Below, one piece after another: positions 1 to 11,861 of a stretch of DNA of 40,568 nt; the stretch's first letter is position 1, and each line of letters starts with the position of its first letter. Position numbers and translations under genes: made by a program. The notes beneath the pieces were generated by a model that was not told the origin of the DNA, did not search any database, and saw nothing but the letters and a program-made list of their open reading frames with translations. This stretch comes from Gnetum montanum (taxonomy: Eukaryota > Streptophyta > Gnetopsida > Gnetales > Gnetaceae), in contig MNCI01004851.1 of NCBI GenBank assembly GCA_015680685.1, positions 14,743 to 55,310 of the forward strand, in the 5' to 3' direction.

Positions 1-1050
1 ATGTCTTCTCCTCATAGGGCAAATTCCCCACCTACTAATGACTTAACAAGGGAATGTAATAAAACCATTAAGAAAAGAGATGAAATGCCATAATAAATGA
101 AAGTGATCTACCAACATCTAGATCCATACTATTTATATTTCACTTTCATTATTTCCCAAGATGAACAACTATGATGGTGGAACCTAGAAGGCAATATTAT
201 ATTCTCATCTATTCATTTAGTTCCATAAATGCTCATGGCATTATTGATTAATTTGGAACTTGAAGTAGCTATTGTAGGTTATAGGATGGCTAATGAAATA
301 TCTAGGCCCTACTAGCCCATTAAGTTCTAACTGTAAAGGATCATTTCATGGAAGCATACCATGATGCTTATAAGGGGAAAAAGGCATGTTCCCACTAACA
401 TTACAATAAAAGTAGGAGGATACATATGACCAATCTAGCTAATATCATTGTCAAAATTCTCCACCTCTCAATGAAAATAACATGAACCACCCATGACTAC
501 ATTCAGTCTTGGTGAGTAACTAAGGAAAAGGGAGAAGTAGATCTAACATGCAAGAGACCTTCAAGCCTAGGGCTTCTAACAAGTCACCTAGAGAAGATCA
601 AAGAGGTTACAAAACAAGGGCAAGCTAACACAACTCTCCTAGTTCTCCATCATCATCCTTTTCATCCTCATTATCAAGTTTTAAGAGAATAAACATGGCA
701 AAGATAGGAAGGCTAATGATTATAGTCCTAGTGAAGATGATAGAAGAGACAATTGTAATGATGGTAGAAGAGAAGGTAGACTTCAGCAAGAATGTGGACA
801 TTGAAATAAGAAAAGGAATAGTAGGCAATGCCAAAGGAGACATGGTTATGAAAAGGATCATAAGTATGATAATTATAATGAACCATTGCTTACTACCAAG
901 AGTATGATTAACATTAGGATGGTAATCTATATTCTTACAAGGCATCAAAGGGGCAAATAAATCAAATGGCCAAATATGAAAAACATCCTTGAGTTCAAGG
1001 GACATTATAATGTAAATCCACAATACCATTTTCAAACATTCTAACATGAC
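1..1050 (+). pseudogene. Gag relic of Ty3/gypsy family copy A (truncated at window edge)
   Basis: The window opens on an ATG whose first codons (MSSPHR) match the gag start of the complete copy C (MSSSHR, minus strand, from 22158). About 30 codons later a segment reading HLDPYYLYFTFI aligns with HLDEYVLDFTFI of copy C, followed by EGNI in both. Further on come a Ser-rich, Asp/Arg-rich hydrophilic stretch (about 540-830) and a short block near 880-950 that matches the region just before the gag core of copies B and C. Many stops and frame changes make it non-functional. The gag core, protease and pol are not seen, and similarity fades after about 1050. The upstream LTR, if present, lies outside the window. 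The short open frames on either strand here (625-1047 minus, 695-907 plus) are incidental to this relic. Confidence 0.75.
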
Positions 1051-2439
1051 CTAAAATTTCCATAGGTTTAAGTATTTAATTTAATGCATGTGTATAATTA
1101 TTTAATGTTATCATATGTGTTTCAATAGCCTAATTCAATTTCATAAATTGAATAACCAAATGATATTATTGTCATAGTAGTTGTTTTTTTTAGTATACTA
1201 CATAAGTGAATACAATTTGCTTGCTAGAATATTCTATTAAATTTTTGTATCGTTTTCTGTTACTACTATTAGAGCTTAGTCATAGATATTTTCTGTATTC
1301 TATGATTAAATGTTGAAATTCAATTATCCATAGAATTTTTTCTTTTTTTTTTAGCTACCATGCCTTTACAAGTATTTTACTATGCATATTTTATTCTCAT
1401 TATGTATATGTGATAATATAATTCTCTATTCATTAAGCATTTTGAACCCTAACCCTACCTAATCTGTACCCCTTGTTATTTTGTCATTAAACTAGAATTT
1501 AGAGGTCATTTTTAATTATAATTAAGTAGCACATGAATCAACTTTGTTAAGGAAGTACCTTAGGATTATGTTCTAACTAGAATATGATCTTACCGATGTA
1601 TTTGTAGAATATATAGTAGCTAGAATTTATTATTCTCAAATTTTATGGATGAATTAGATTCTTCAAGACTACAGATTAAAATCTAAGACCTTAGCCATTT
1701 TCTGCAATAATCAAAGTATCATAAACATTACCAAAATTCTAATTCAACACTCACATATAAAACACAGTGAAATAAAGTACCATTTTATTAGGAAAAAAGC
1801 ATCAAAAAGATGATTTCATTCATGTATATACATATAGAGGAATAACTTGTAAATATTATAACAATGCCATTACCTACACCATCAAGTAAGGCTTGGATGT
1901 TGGGCCTTACCCCAACTAATTAAGTATATAGGTACCTCAACCTACACTAGGTGGGTTACAAGTTTACTCTTAGGTAGGTTGTTTGTTTTTTTCTTTTTTT
2001 CTTTTTTTGAGAATACACTTGATACAATTTGGAAATAGATTTATCTTTCATGAAGTCCTAACATGTCTTCTCTTTGTTACTTACATTTATATACTATTTT
2101 TAAATCTTGTGTTCTATTGATACAATCCTATAGTCAACCCCTCCCTTTGTCGATCAACTAGACCTATGATCAATCAGCCACTTCCTTGTTCAATCAAACC
2201 CATGATTGGTTGAGCGAATTGATGATAGGTCAACCAATATTATGTAAAAAATTTTAAAGTTTTTTATTATTTTTTTGGTGGACCTCACTTAATTGGTTAA
2301 TGAACCCACATTAAATATCATTTTGAAAAGAGAGATTTTGCATTTTTTATATTCTTACCTTTCCCTCTAATCATCCTTTACTTTCTTCATTGTGTTGTGT
2401 CACTAGTCTACCTTAATCACTTCTTATTGTAGTCTTGCC
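1051..2439. other. AT-rich stretch without recognised gene
   Basis: No coding domain is recognised. The stretch holds T-rich tracts (around 1340, 1985-2010 and 2262-2275) and only two telomere-like units near 1447. Around 2135-2240 there are several GTCAACC/GATCAA-like words that recur in the LTR at 4740-5040, so the last 350 bases may be the degraded leader or LTR tail of the element whose ORF begins at 2440. This link is an inference. Confidence 0.4.
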
Positions 2440-3607
2440 ATGGCACCTCGCTCAAAGAGAGAATCTCAGCACATTGTGGAGTTAGAGAGTGAAAAGGAAT
2501 AGGTGCAACTATTCTTGTCTAATGGAAACAAAGAAAAATAATTAAGATTCAAGTCTAGAATAGTGGTTTCAAAAAGAAGGTAGTTTTCATCTAGTTGAAA
2601 ATATTTTTTGATGTTAAGAGATTCTTTGATCAAGTAGGATGGGGCCCCTTGTTGAATCTTCATGGAACTATATATCCTCATCTTGTCTATCTATTCTATT
2701 AGAACATGGAGTTAGAAATCAATAAAAGATTCATCACTTTTTTGCTTTTTCGTCATCTCACTATCATATTAGAGAAAATTAGTTAGCTACTGGATATTCT
2801 TGCATGAGGTCTTTGCAAGTTCCCTAGCACAATGCTTATCCTAGCAAATTATGTGGATAAGGTCAAGATGATGCAACTTCTCTATGGATGAGATTTCAAT
2901 CACAATTACAACATAAAGAATAATAATTTTAATCCTAAATTTCATTTAATTACTAAATTTGATGATAAACTTTATACCTAAGTGTGAAAATTATGATGAA
3001 GTTCTAGTGATGGTTCTATTAGTTATGTTTTGTATGACAAGCAAGAGGAGGATCAATGAACCTCAATATATTTTTCATCTCTTGGTTTCACATGCAACAA
3101 AGCATGGCCATTTTATTTTACCATTTAGTGCTCTACTTACCACTCTAATTTAGTATGCACATGTATCAATTGTTGATAAGGAGGCAAAGGCTAAAGTCTC
3201 AACACTATGATGGAGCTATTTTTTGGTAAATGAACCTAAAAAGATTAGTTAAGCATATTCCACCATCAACTTCTAAACGGAGGAAGAAGAGGATACTCAA
3301 TCAATCTCTTTAGGGTAAGATGATCGAGACCCTAAACTGCATGAAATATATGTCAACCAAGTAACTTCACCACTAAAAGAAAATTATTGAAACGCTTAAA
3401 GAGATAGGTGCCATTGTTGATTTTGAGTTTTTTGCTAGTGTGGAAGTTTCATTTGACATTAAAGAGAATGATAAAGAAGTAAAGGTAGCAATGATAAGTT
3501 CTTAGAGCTCTAAAGAGAAGGAGCAAGCTAAACCAAGTGATGTTGTGGTATCCAAGTTAAAGAAGGAGGAGTCATCTATTTCACCTTATCTTGTGTTCTC
3601 TTGGTAG
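2440..3607 (+). pseudogene. Decayed 'putative plant transposon protein' ORF
   Basis: The frame begins MAPRSKRESQ at 2440, a basic N-terminus typical of these LTR-element ORFs. A segment at about 2610-2700 reads VGWGPLLNL, then YPHLVYLFY, in a second frame, and a later open stretch (2959-3153) contains KRRINEPQYIFHLLVSHA and LPFSALLTTLI. These are the spaced hydrophobic blocks I associate with the plant-transposon-protein family (PF20167-like), an ORF of unknown function found in plant LTR elements. The C-terminal part (about 3390-3607) is acidic and Lys/Glu-rich and ends at a TAG. Several stops and at least two frame changes show it is dead. It lies about 1 kb upstream of a polypurine tract and LTR start at 4576-4590, which fits the internal region of one element. 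The family assignment comes from memory of the pattern, not from a search. Confidence 0.6.
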
Positions 3608-4575
3608 CATTTTAATATTTTTTTTCTTTTTGTTACTTTTTTTGGTCCTACCATGACCTTATCAGTTCTTGTTGTCTTGCCTTACAAAACATCTCTATTT
3701 GTTAATTTTGGAATATGACTTAGGCACTTGTGGCAAATGAAAAAATTTAAAAATTATAGAACGCTATGTGGTTGAATTTAAATTTCCATTAATATATAAC
3801 TCTAATATTATGTATATTCTACTACTCCATGATACTTTTATTTTTTTCATTTAAAATTCATTTATAATGCTACCTTTCTCAAATAATTTTTGACTTTCAA
3901 GTGCATATATTAATGTTTTCATTTTATAATTGGGAAAATACCTTAGCTCTAAAGCTTTATATGATTTACTATTTTCTTGTAGAGATATTATTAGTTTTGT
4001 ATAAGATTTTTGATGTATCATACTATCTTTATCACTGGTTTTATACCCTTTACATTAGGCTATTGGATGTTTTATGATGCTTAGTACTATTTATAATTGA
4101 TTTGCTTGTTTACTTTAGTTTAGTAGGCTTACTTATGTCATTATGATTAATTATTCTATTGTGTTACCCTACCTATACTTTCTTTCCTTTATAAGAACCT
4201 ATTAATGCCTTGATAAGCCTTTTGTTTATCTTCTTGTAGATTTGGAATGACAAAAAAAAGTAAGATCATTATTGTTGTTTCTTAGTAAAATTTACTTAGT
4301 TGGGATATTTGGAACATCACTATAGCTTCTTGATACATTTTACTTAGTTGGGGCATTTGGGACATCCCTATACAAGTAATTTTGATGTTCAAATTAGTGC
4401 TATATATGTGCTCTTTTTTATGCTTAGTTATCAACTTAATTAATGATCATTTGGCTATTTTGCATGTCATTTTGAGAGTCATAAGCTCAAGGGGAGCTTG
4501 AGTTAAGTAATCATACTCATGCCCATGTGTTTACCTTTATTTTAGAAGTCTTTAGATTGAGTTTTTGTCATGTTT
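3608..4575 (+). other. AT-rich internal 3' region of the plant-transposon-protein element
   Basis: No coding domain is seen. The sequence is T-rich on this strand. It includes an imperfect tandem duplication of about 48 bp around 4290-4375, in which TTTACTTAGTTGGG occurs twice, each time followed by a word close to CATTTGGGACATC. It connects the relic ORF to the polypurine tract. Confidence 0.4.
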
Positions 4576-4589
4576 AAATAGGGGGAGAT
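4576..4589 (+). other. Polypurine tract (copia-like)
   Basis: The tract AAATAGGGGGAGAT is directly followed by TGTCAATC, the expected LTR start. GGGGGAGATTGT is the usual polypurine tract plus LTR junction of many plant LTR elements, Ty1/copia ones in particular. It supplies the plus-strand primer during reverse transcription. Confidence 0.65.
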
Positions 4590-5060
4590 TGTCAATCAAA
4601 ATGTACCATTTGGAATGACAATGCATTGTGCTTATAGTAATCAAAATTAGTTTGTGATTCAAAGCTTGTTTTCATAAAGAGCACTTGTTATATAAACTAA
4701 CCTCTAAAGAGGTTGACTAACTTGTGGATAGATTAGAATTGCAATGATGAATATTAAACACATGTTTGAGTGATTGTCTTCTTAATAGATCAACCTATCG
4801 GACTTATAAGTCAACCAACCTTTAACTAGGTCAACCATTCCAAGTTGTAGGTAGAAATAACAAAACAACTATGTACTCATTAGGTCAATTTCACTTTTCA
4901 TAGGTCAATCATCCCATACACAAGGCAAATCTTAGAGAAAAACAATGTGCACTTATTAGGTTAAATGTGCATCTAATAGGTTAACCTATTAGACCTCAAA
5001 GTCAACTAAATTTTTCATAGGTTCACCTATTGCAACATCATTAGTAAACAATAATATTTG
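4590..5060 (+). repeat. Probable 3' LTR, end not resolved
   Basis: Begins TG immediately after the polypurine tract. Between about 4790 and 5040 it contains six to eight variants of a GTCAACC/GGTTAACC word (for example AGTCAACCAACC, TAGGTCAACCATTCC, TAGGTTAACCTATT), several of which are mutually inverted. The matching 5' LTR is not identified with certainty, though similar words occur at 2135-2240. The downstream limit is a guess, because no clear CA terminus with a matching partner was found. Confidence 0.45.
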
Positions 5061-6546
5061 TGGAAACTTACAAATGTAATCATTAGATTATCATTTGTCA
5101 AAATTTCATAAAAATGCATCATCTAATTGTCATGTAACAAGTCAAATAAAGGAGATAAGATCAAGGCATGTTCATCTTCAACCTTTTTTAATGAAATACC
5201 AATGTGAATCGAGTTTGTTGATCCATGATGGAATCTTGTCAATACTTTCTATGATTACTTCCTTGTTTGCCTCTACTTAATCTTAGTGCTACATGTTAAT
5301 CCCATGTACTTCAAAGTGATGGATGTAACCCAAATAATTACAAGAAAGAAAGAAGATATTAAGGAAATTCGAATTGTTAATCATAGTTTAATTCATCTCA
5401 TACAAATTTAGGTAAAACCAAGTACTATGTGGTTTTTGGAATTCTATATTGAAACACTTCCATGTATTCATTTGAGTCTCAACTAGGCTTACAACTATAT
5501 CTCACACATTTGAAGGCATTTTTCCAAGATTTAGTTCATGTTTGTTGGGCTATGTGATTCAAGAGGATAAAGATGTTAATAATAGCATTGATTGGGATAG
5601 TGTATCTCATGATATATATAGAAAAGAGTTAGCTTTCATATAGGAACTAGCATTTGAAGTGATGGTAAGATACTTGTTTCTTGGGGCAAAGACTTGGGTT
5701 TGAGGTTGAGTGTAGCCACTCGAAGAGGTTAGTAATCCTCCCAAGACCCTACTTAGTAGGATGAATACTATGACTCTTTAAATGATTGCATGTTTCATTA
5801 AATTCAAACTTTAAATGATATAGTAATTAAAAACTTTAATGAAATATGCAATCATTTAATGAATAGACTAGTCATTCTAATAGCTTTACTTAAGAATTGT
5901 GAGTAACATGAAAGTACAACTAGTGTCGGCATTCATTATCACCATGATCTTTTATCCTACACTATTGTTTGCAATCACAATTATTCATATAAGTCTGTTT
6001 CTAAATATGTTTATTGTTTCATGTCATAATTCATGTCATACTATCATAATTATCTCTTATTATCAAATTTATTTGAAAAGAATGTTACTTTTCCTAATAT
6101 TAGATCATGTGATTCCTTGCAACCTCTAACAAGCTTGGACATGATGCGTAGAGAACCATGAACCACTCACTAGCAAAGATCCATATTGACTTGTATTGGA
6201 AAAGTAAAACACAATGCCAAAATTTACATTAAAATTAATGAAATTAATACAATAGATACAAAAAAGAATTACCATTTTTTCATGCTAACATAAAAACAAA
6301 ATAGCTTTAGAAGTAACAATACCTACTATCTAATTTGAGGGAAAGTCTTCCCAAACAAGCTAAAATTACCATGCTTTTAATATGAAGTTTAAACTTTCTC
6401 TTAAAAATGATAAGTTACAATTTGAAATTCAATATTGGTTTTACCTAAAGGTGATAATAATATCATTGAATCTACATAAAAGAAAGAATGAACTCTTAAT
6501 GAATTTGTTATAGAAATAGTAAATATGAAATCTAAAATATGGTATG
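5061..6546. other. Unassigned AT-rich sequence
   Basis: Only short open frames of 60-76 codons occur (5095-5280 and 5899-6129 plus; 6401-6635 minus). None shows a recognisable domain, and the hydrophobic peptide at 5899-6129 looks like T-rich sequence read as Ile/Phe/Leu. The one structured item is the foldback at 5778-5859. Confidence 0.4.
5778..5859. repeat. 82-bp foldback with 25-bp arms
   Basis: The left arm (5778-5802) starts TTAAATGATTGCATG and the right arm (5835-5859) is its reverse complement with a single mismatch. The loop is 32 bp. Such a structure would form a strong hairpin and may be a miniature foldback element or the remnant of one. No flanking target duplication is evident. 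Confidence 0.8.
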
Positions 6547-6860
6547 TGATAAACACATTTTTTCCGTCTGCCGCGACGTCGCATACATGACATCGTGGCT
6601 GCAATGTCGGGGTCCAATTGCGACATCGCATACATGATGTTAGGGTATATACCCTAGACCTATAAATAATGGGCTTGGGCCCCCTAGTTTTTTCATAGTT
6701 TTATGTTAGTTTTCAGGCAAAGTAGCGAAGCTCTTTTCTTCTTCTTTTTCTCAAAGTTAGAATATTTTATGAGTGCCCGAAGAAGTCTAAGTATGTACAA
6801 TTCTTTGTTTGAGCAATGATGTACCTAAGCATAGCAGTGTAATGGGAACTTGCAGTCCTA
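6547..6860 (+). repeat. Partial 5' LTR of copy B
   Basis: It starts TGATAAACACATTTTTTCC, like TGATAAATTATGTTTTTC at the LTR start of copy C read on the minus strand. It then has palindromic GACATCG/GACGTCGC words, a CCTATAAATAATG TATA-like box at about 6659, the shared block AAAGTTAGAATATTTT (about 6755), GTGCCCGA, GTCTAAGT and CAATGATGTACCTAAGCA (about 6813). All occur in the same order in the copy C LTR. The homology stops near 6860, so most of the R-U5 part and the primer site are deleted. Confidence 0.72.
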
Positions 6861-6984
6861 ACCATGCTACAAGCTACTCTAAGAGGAATGCACGTGGACT
6901 AGATTTCAAGAAGGGTATCATGTGACTCAACACATGACCAAACCATACAAACCTACAATGGAGTAGATAAAAAGAGATGTTGCT

Positions 6985-8750
6985 ATGCAAATCAAGCATG
7001 CTCATACCAAAGGAAAGCAAGCCAACACATTTTTTTTCATAGAAGAGCTTGAACCTAATCAATTCATTTTGAAACAACTCCACCAAAACCATGAGAAGCC
7101 ATCAAAGGCACCTATCATTAAACTAGAAGAACCTGTCAAAGATCAACTTCACTCTACTCTAGTAGAGACACATAAGGGGGAGGCTAACAACTCAAGATAA
7201 AAGTAGGAATCTAGGCCAAAGGATCCTACTAAGCCTTACAAGAAAACTTACAACAGTCATGAGAAGAGAACTAGCTAACACTGTTCTCCTACTACCTCCT
7301 ATGCTTTATCATGATCATCAGAGGAATATGATAGGATACAACACAGGTACTAAGATTTTGATAGGGAAAAGAGAAGAGCTCATGGTCATCATGACCAATA
7401 CTCAAGGTATTCTTATTCAAAAGATAAGGAATATGAAAGAAGGAGACACATAGAGAGAAAAGAGGATCAAGAGAGGCATGAGCATACAAGGGGTCATCAC
7501 TACCATAAAGCTTATGAACCTGATCATGATGATGAAGCCCTTATGGCAACCATGAACATGATCAACATTCTGTAAGTAGTCTACATACCAACCAAGCACA
7601 TGAGAGATAGTTAAATTAAATGTCTTAACATGCCTAGAGCTAAAGGAGGATATAACACTAATCCTCAGCATCATCTTCAAGCATTCCATGATGCATGTGC
7701 CCTTCAAAACATAGAAAGTAATTGGCAGAAATTGAAGTTGTTTCCTAGAATAGTTGAGAAGGAAGAAAAAAGCTGGTATAGGTCACTAGAACTTAAATCC
7801 ATTAGACACTAAAGTACCATGCTTGAAATTTTTAATGATAAATATCAAACATATTCATGAGTGTCAAACGTAAGAAAGCAAATCCAAAACTAGAAACGAG
7901 GGACTCACAAGACCCTTGATGCAGTAATGGGTAGATATTACTCACTATTACATAGATGCCCAAGCCATGGATTTTCATCAAAGGAATAGCTCAGGCACAT
8001 CAAACATGGGTTGAGAAGAAAAACAATGGTGACCCTTGGGGTTTATTCCCAAGAAAAACTATCAGAATTAACCATCCATTAGATTCAAAGGCTCATTGAT
8101 CAAGTGGAAAAATAACTTAGCAAAGTGGATCAAGTCATCAGGAAAGAGACACTACTGATTCAAAAATCTATTATCGATTGAGTAGCATAAGTAGCAAAAA
8201 TGTGGAATTTGGTAGATGAATGATGTATAATAAGACTAAGGATTATGGAGGAGAAAGTAAAACAAGCGCTCAATAAAGGCAAAGAAAAAAAGAAGAAAAA
8301 GGAACTTGGAAAAAAGGATAATGTTTCTTTAGAAGCTAGGTACTTAGACACTAGCTCTATAAATGATGAAGGTTGCATCATGTGCTAGTACAAACATCCT
8401 AAGGGATGTTGTCCAGTGATGGTACATCTATAAGAAATTGGGACATATGCACTTAACCCATGATTTCTTCAAAACAAAATGCCCAAATAGTTACCTTATC
8501 CTCAAGGTAACTATAGGCAATAGCCTCAACCAATGTACTATCCTAGTGCAGTCTTGCTACAGCCGTAGGAGCACTACCATCAATAGTGGCAATAACTACA
8601 TTCATGGGCCATGCGACTACTATGCCAATAATATCCATACTGACAACCTCATCCTTATGGATACTATGTCCAACTTCTCAGCTCACCAACAAATGCCACT
8701 GTTCAAAATCCACAATATCACCCACTAGAATATCACCAACTGATGCCACC
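6985..8750 (+). pseudogene. Gag relic of copy B
   Basis: After a decayed N-terminal part come a His/Arg/Glu-rich low-complexity linker (about 7250-7520) and the gag core from about 7540. The core includes PTKHMRD, then an open run at 7630-7812 with NPQHHLQAFHDACALQNIE and WYRSLELKSI. These align with DLQNHL, AFQDACALQNIEN and WY.SLELELI in copy C. A zinc-knuckle relic at about 8402-8480 keeps the YKKLGHMHLTHD pattern and the last Cys (KCP), but the first Cys positions are lost. Gag would form the particle and bind RNA. Stops and frame changes throughout rule out function. Confidence 0.75.
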
Positions 8751-9937
8751 AAGAACTAATCTAAACAAACACATGCATTCACAAGCAGCTGATCTCTCAA
8801 ATCCCAATCCAAATCCCTTGCCACTAATGCCACCGCTTATAATGCAAGGTGAACTACCATCACAACTATATTAGAAGAAGGCTACAAGGGTAATAAATAT
8901 ACAAATACAAGGTCTCACTAGTAATGTTAAGGACCAAACAAAGAAATATCCTTTCTTTAGGACAAGTCCAGAGAAGGCTAGAAGAATAGGAGCTTTATCA
9001 AGACCATCTTCTCCTAAAATAGATCTTCTCACTCTTGATAAGCTTCCATCATCATCAAATTTAAAAATATAGATTGTGATACTCACAGTAGTTGTTACCA
9101 ATTTGATTAAGGTAGGGCTACTCCCATAGAAGAAAATTGACCCAAGAGTTCCTTTAATTTATCTATAGGTAGCTAGGAATCCATCATGAAATGCTCTACT
9201 AGACTTAGGTTCTAGATTCAATTTAATCTCCTACGACACATATCAAAAAAGAAGCCTACCACCATTCAAGGAATGCAACATCAGGTTGGAGCTTGCAAAT
9301 CATTCTATTGCCATCCCTTTGGAACAGATGGATGATGTAGTGACCACTATCAATGGATGGTCCTACAACAGACTTCTTGGTGATTGATGTGAAGGATACT
9401 AATAAGGGATTTCCAATCATCATGGGGAGGGCATGGCTTAGCACCATTGATGCTAGGCTAAACATGAGAGATTTATCCCTGGAGATCTTGAAAGAGGACA
9501 AACATGGAGCCATCCATACACAAAGACTTCCATGCATAATTGCTAAAAAAGAAGGATGCAATAGTGAACAAAATATTCAAAGTACTAACATAGATACCAT
9601 AATAGTCCATAGTAATAATGAAATACAAATGTATGGAAAAAGAGGAGTAGAAGCCACAAAACCAAAAGACATCCCATTACTGTTAACTAAGAACCTTAAT
9701 TTACCTAACATATGCCTAGATACATATGAACCACTTGCTAATTCCTATCCAAAGAAAATGACTCTAACTAAGGACTTTGAAATGAAAATATTAACTCATG
9801 AATACATACTAGTGGAAAAGAAAAATAAGAACTTGGATGATCAAAACTCAACTACCATCAAGATCACATGGAATAATCATAACAAAGTAAAAAACCTAAA
9901 GATGGTAAGAGAACCATTCAAAGTATATGATCTATGA
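8751..9937 (+). pseudogene. Aspartic protease relic of copy B with open C-terminal half
   Basis: A Pro/Ser-rich spacer (about 8810-9060) leads into the protease. The active-site segment at about 9180-9225 reads LLDLGSRFNLIS, which corresponds to the usual D-S/T-G triad with the Ser replaced (DLGS). The second half, after one frameshift near 9360, runs open from 9353 to 9937 (194 codons). It begins with FLVIDVKD and has FPIIMGRAWLSTIDA, the conserved ILGRPWL-like flap and hydrophobic region, matching FPIIMERAWLSTVDAK of copy C. The end of the open frame (PFKVYDL, then a stop) continues into sequence that in copy C follows integrase, so the pol region is missing. The protease would process Gag-Pol. 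The frameshift makes this copy non-functional, despite the open frame. Confidence 0.78.
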
Positions 9938-11540
9938 GATCTAGGGAGCATTTTCTAAATACTTTCCCCAAGATTTTAGTCATGGGGGAGATGCCCTATC
10001 ATGACTTAGGAATTAATAAGTTATTTTTCTATTTTTTGTTTTAAAATTCTTTTCATTTTTCACATTCTTTTACATTTTTCTCATTTCTTCAATTTTTCAC
10101 TTCTTTAATATTTTTCAATCCTTTTAATATTTTTAATTCGTTATACTTTTTATAATTTTTACCATCTTCCCCATGTCTTTTATACTTTGTTTTTAAATAA
10201 AGGCAAGATATAGCCCAATAAAGTGAAAATTTCTCTATAAAATCCAGTCATAAGAGACTGATTATTTGCATAATGAGCCCACATCATTGATCCATCCATT
10301 CCATTAATAAGAGGTTATTACCATGGCCATAATGATATTATTTCCATTATCAAATTAAGAATAAACTTCTGATCATTATGCCTAGATAGAAAAGTGAAGA
10401 ACTAAGTGGGAATGAAATAGGTGTGACATCAAGGAGACTTGCAAATTCTTTTTGGATTATTATTGTAAGCTTTATCATGTTACTAAGGTTGTATTATATC
10501 CTTGTAGATCTCACGAAAAATGGAAGTAAGAGTACAATAAGTGCTATCTTAAAAAGATTGACACAATTAACAAATAAAAGAGCATAGAATAAATTTCTAG
10601 GGGTCTAGCTAGAAAGACATGTTACCCATGCCTAAAGGTAGTTGGCTTCTCAAACAAGTAAAAAGAAATAAAAATAAAGTGCCATGAATAAAATTCTCCC
10701 TTGGAAAATACGACAAGTGACAATACTCCTTGTAACATTGATAGTTTTACGATTTTGATTCCAAGAGATGAAACAATTTGATGTCATTAGAATGTGGTTT
10801 GGACTTGGCTTGAATCTTGGATAGAAAGGCTAATGATTACCTTAACCACTAATAAAATAGAAGAATTTATTATGCTGATGGTAAGGCACCTCACATCCCA
10901 ATTCCTATAATCCCTTCTAAAACCATTTCATCTCACTATTTAAATAATCATAACTTATGATTTTGAGTAACATAGAGTTATTTATCCAATTTGGTTGTAC
11001 TAACATGTGTGTTTTGCTAAATAGGTATGCACTACATTCAACTTCTTAAGTGCCTAAGGAAACTTTTAGACATGGTTATACAAGGGAATTAAGGGTTGGA
11101 ACCTACTTTTGGGAGGATCTACTTGTATAACTATTGTATCTTATACCTGCCAAGTGATTCCACATCATCTTGAGCCTTTTAGTGATAATAAATACTTCCC
11201 ATATCACTCACACTATTCATTATAATAGCACAACAATGTTGTCTTTCTCATCCATTCCATCAATACCTCATATACTTTCATAGTCCAAGATTCCTTAATC
11301 ATAGTTTTTCAATGCTCATTTTTCATAACTAAAGCATCATCTCCATGTCAAGACCCTTTTAGCATGATGCATATCTTCCAACCATCCTATGGGACTTAAG
11401 TTTTTACAAGAAAAACATTCATAAATTTTTATTTTTCTATGGTGACATCACATCTATGATATCACATTTACAACATCACACACATAAATGTTATATTTAG
11501 AATAGGGGAGGAAAAAAATTTCATTTCTAAATTTCATAAG
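9938..11540 (+). other. 3' untranslated part of copy B
   Basis: No gene. It starts with the post-integrase block shared with copy C, then a strongly T-rich tract (about 10020-10190). At about 10245-10310 there is a segment (CCAGTCAT, GAGCCCACATCATT, CCATCCA) that aligns with the copy C minus-strand sequence around 15555-15600. AATACTCCTTGTAACA near 10725 parallels AATACTCCTTGTGTTA of copy C (about 14480). The last 120 bases hold ATATCAC/CATCAC words reminiscent of the family U3. Overall this looks like the retrotransposon 3' leader; the end point is uncertain. Confidence 0.5.
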
Positions 11541-11597
11541 AAGGGAGTTATTACCAATTTTTCTTTACAGCATCCATAACTTGCTCATTATTACCCT

Positions 11598-11601
11598 NNN
11601 N
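11598..11601. other. Assembly gap (4 N)
   Basis: Four undetermined bases. Confidence 1.
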
Positions 11602-11861
11602 AAAACCACTTTAAGAAGACTTCTAATTGATCATGCTGCTCATTTAAAGTACTAATGGGGTTGTTATTGAAAAATATTCTAACTCTAAAATCATCATGAA
11701 CAAATTACTTTATATGACTAAGGCTATGAGTAAGGTATTAAATTGTTACTCATTTATGAGAATATTCTAGTAATTTCAAACCCTTGATTGATTGTAGATG
11801 ATCCCAAAGATAGGAGCACAAGGAGAACTCCCGTGACCAGTAAGTAAAAGACCATGAGATC

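Larger units (their letters stand above)
6547..11540 (+). mobile_element. Ty3/gypsy copy B, internally deleted
   Basis: An LTR-like 5' end (6547-6860), gag (about 6985-8750) and protease (about 9168-9560) are followed without any RT, RNase H or integrase by sequence homologous to the segment just downstream of integrase in copy C. The junction is recognised by TTAGTCATGGGGGAGATG at about 9976, against TTAGTCATGTGGGAGATGG on the minus strand of copy C near 15970. It then has the same T-rich 3' untranslated region. The 3' limit is uncertain. A block at about 11430-11510 with repeated GATATCAC/ACATCAC words resembles the U3 of the family and may be the start of a degraded 3' LTR. Copy B is a nonautonomous deletion derivative that is now also mutated. 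Confidence 0.65.

Noticed and set aside
1443-1470. Interstitial telomere repeat (CCCTAA)
   Set aside because: Only about two units.
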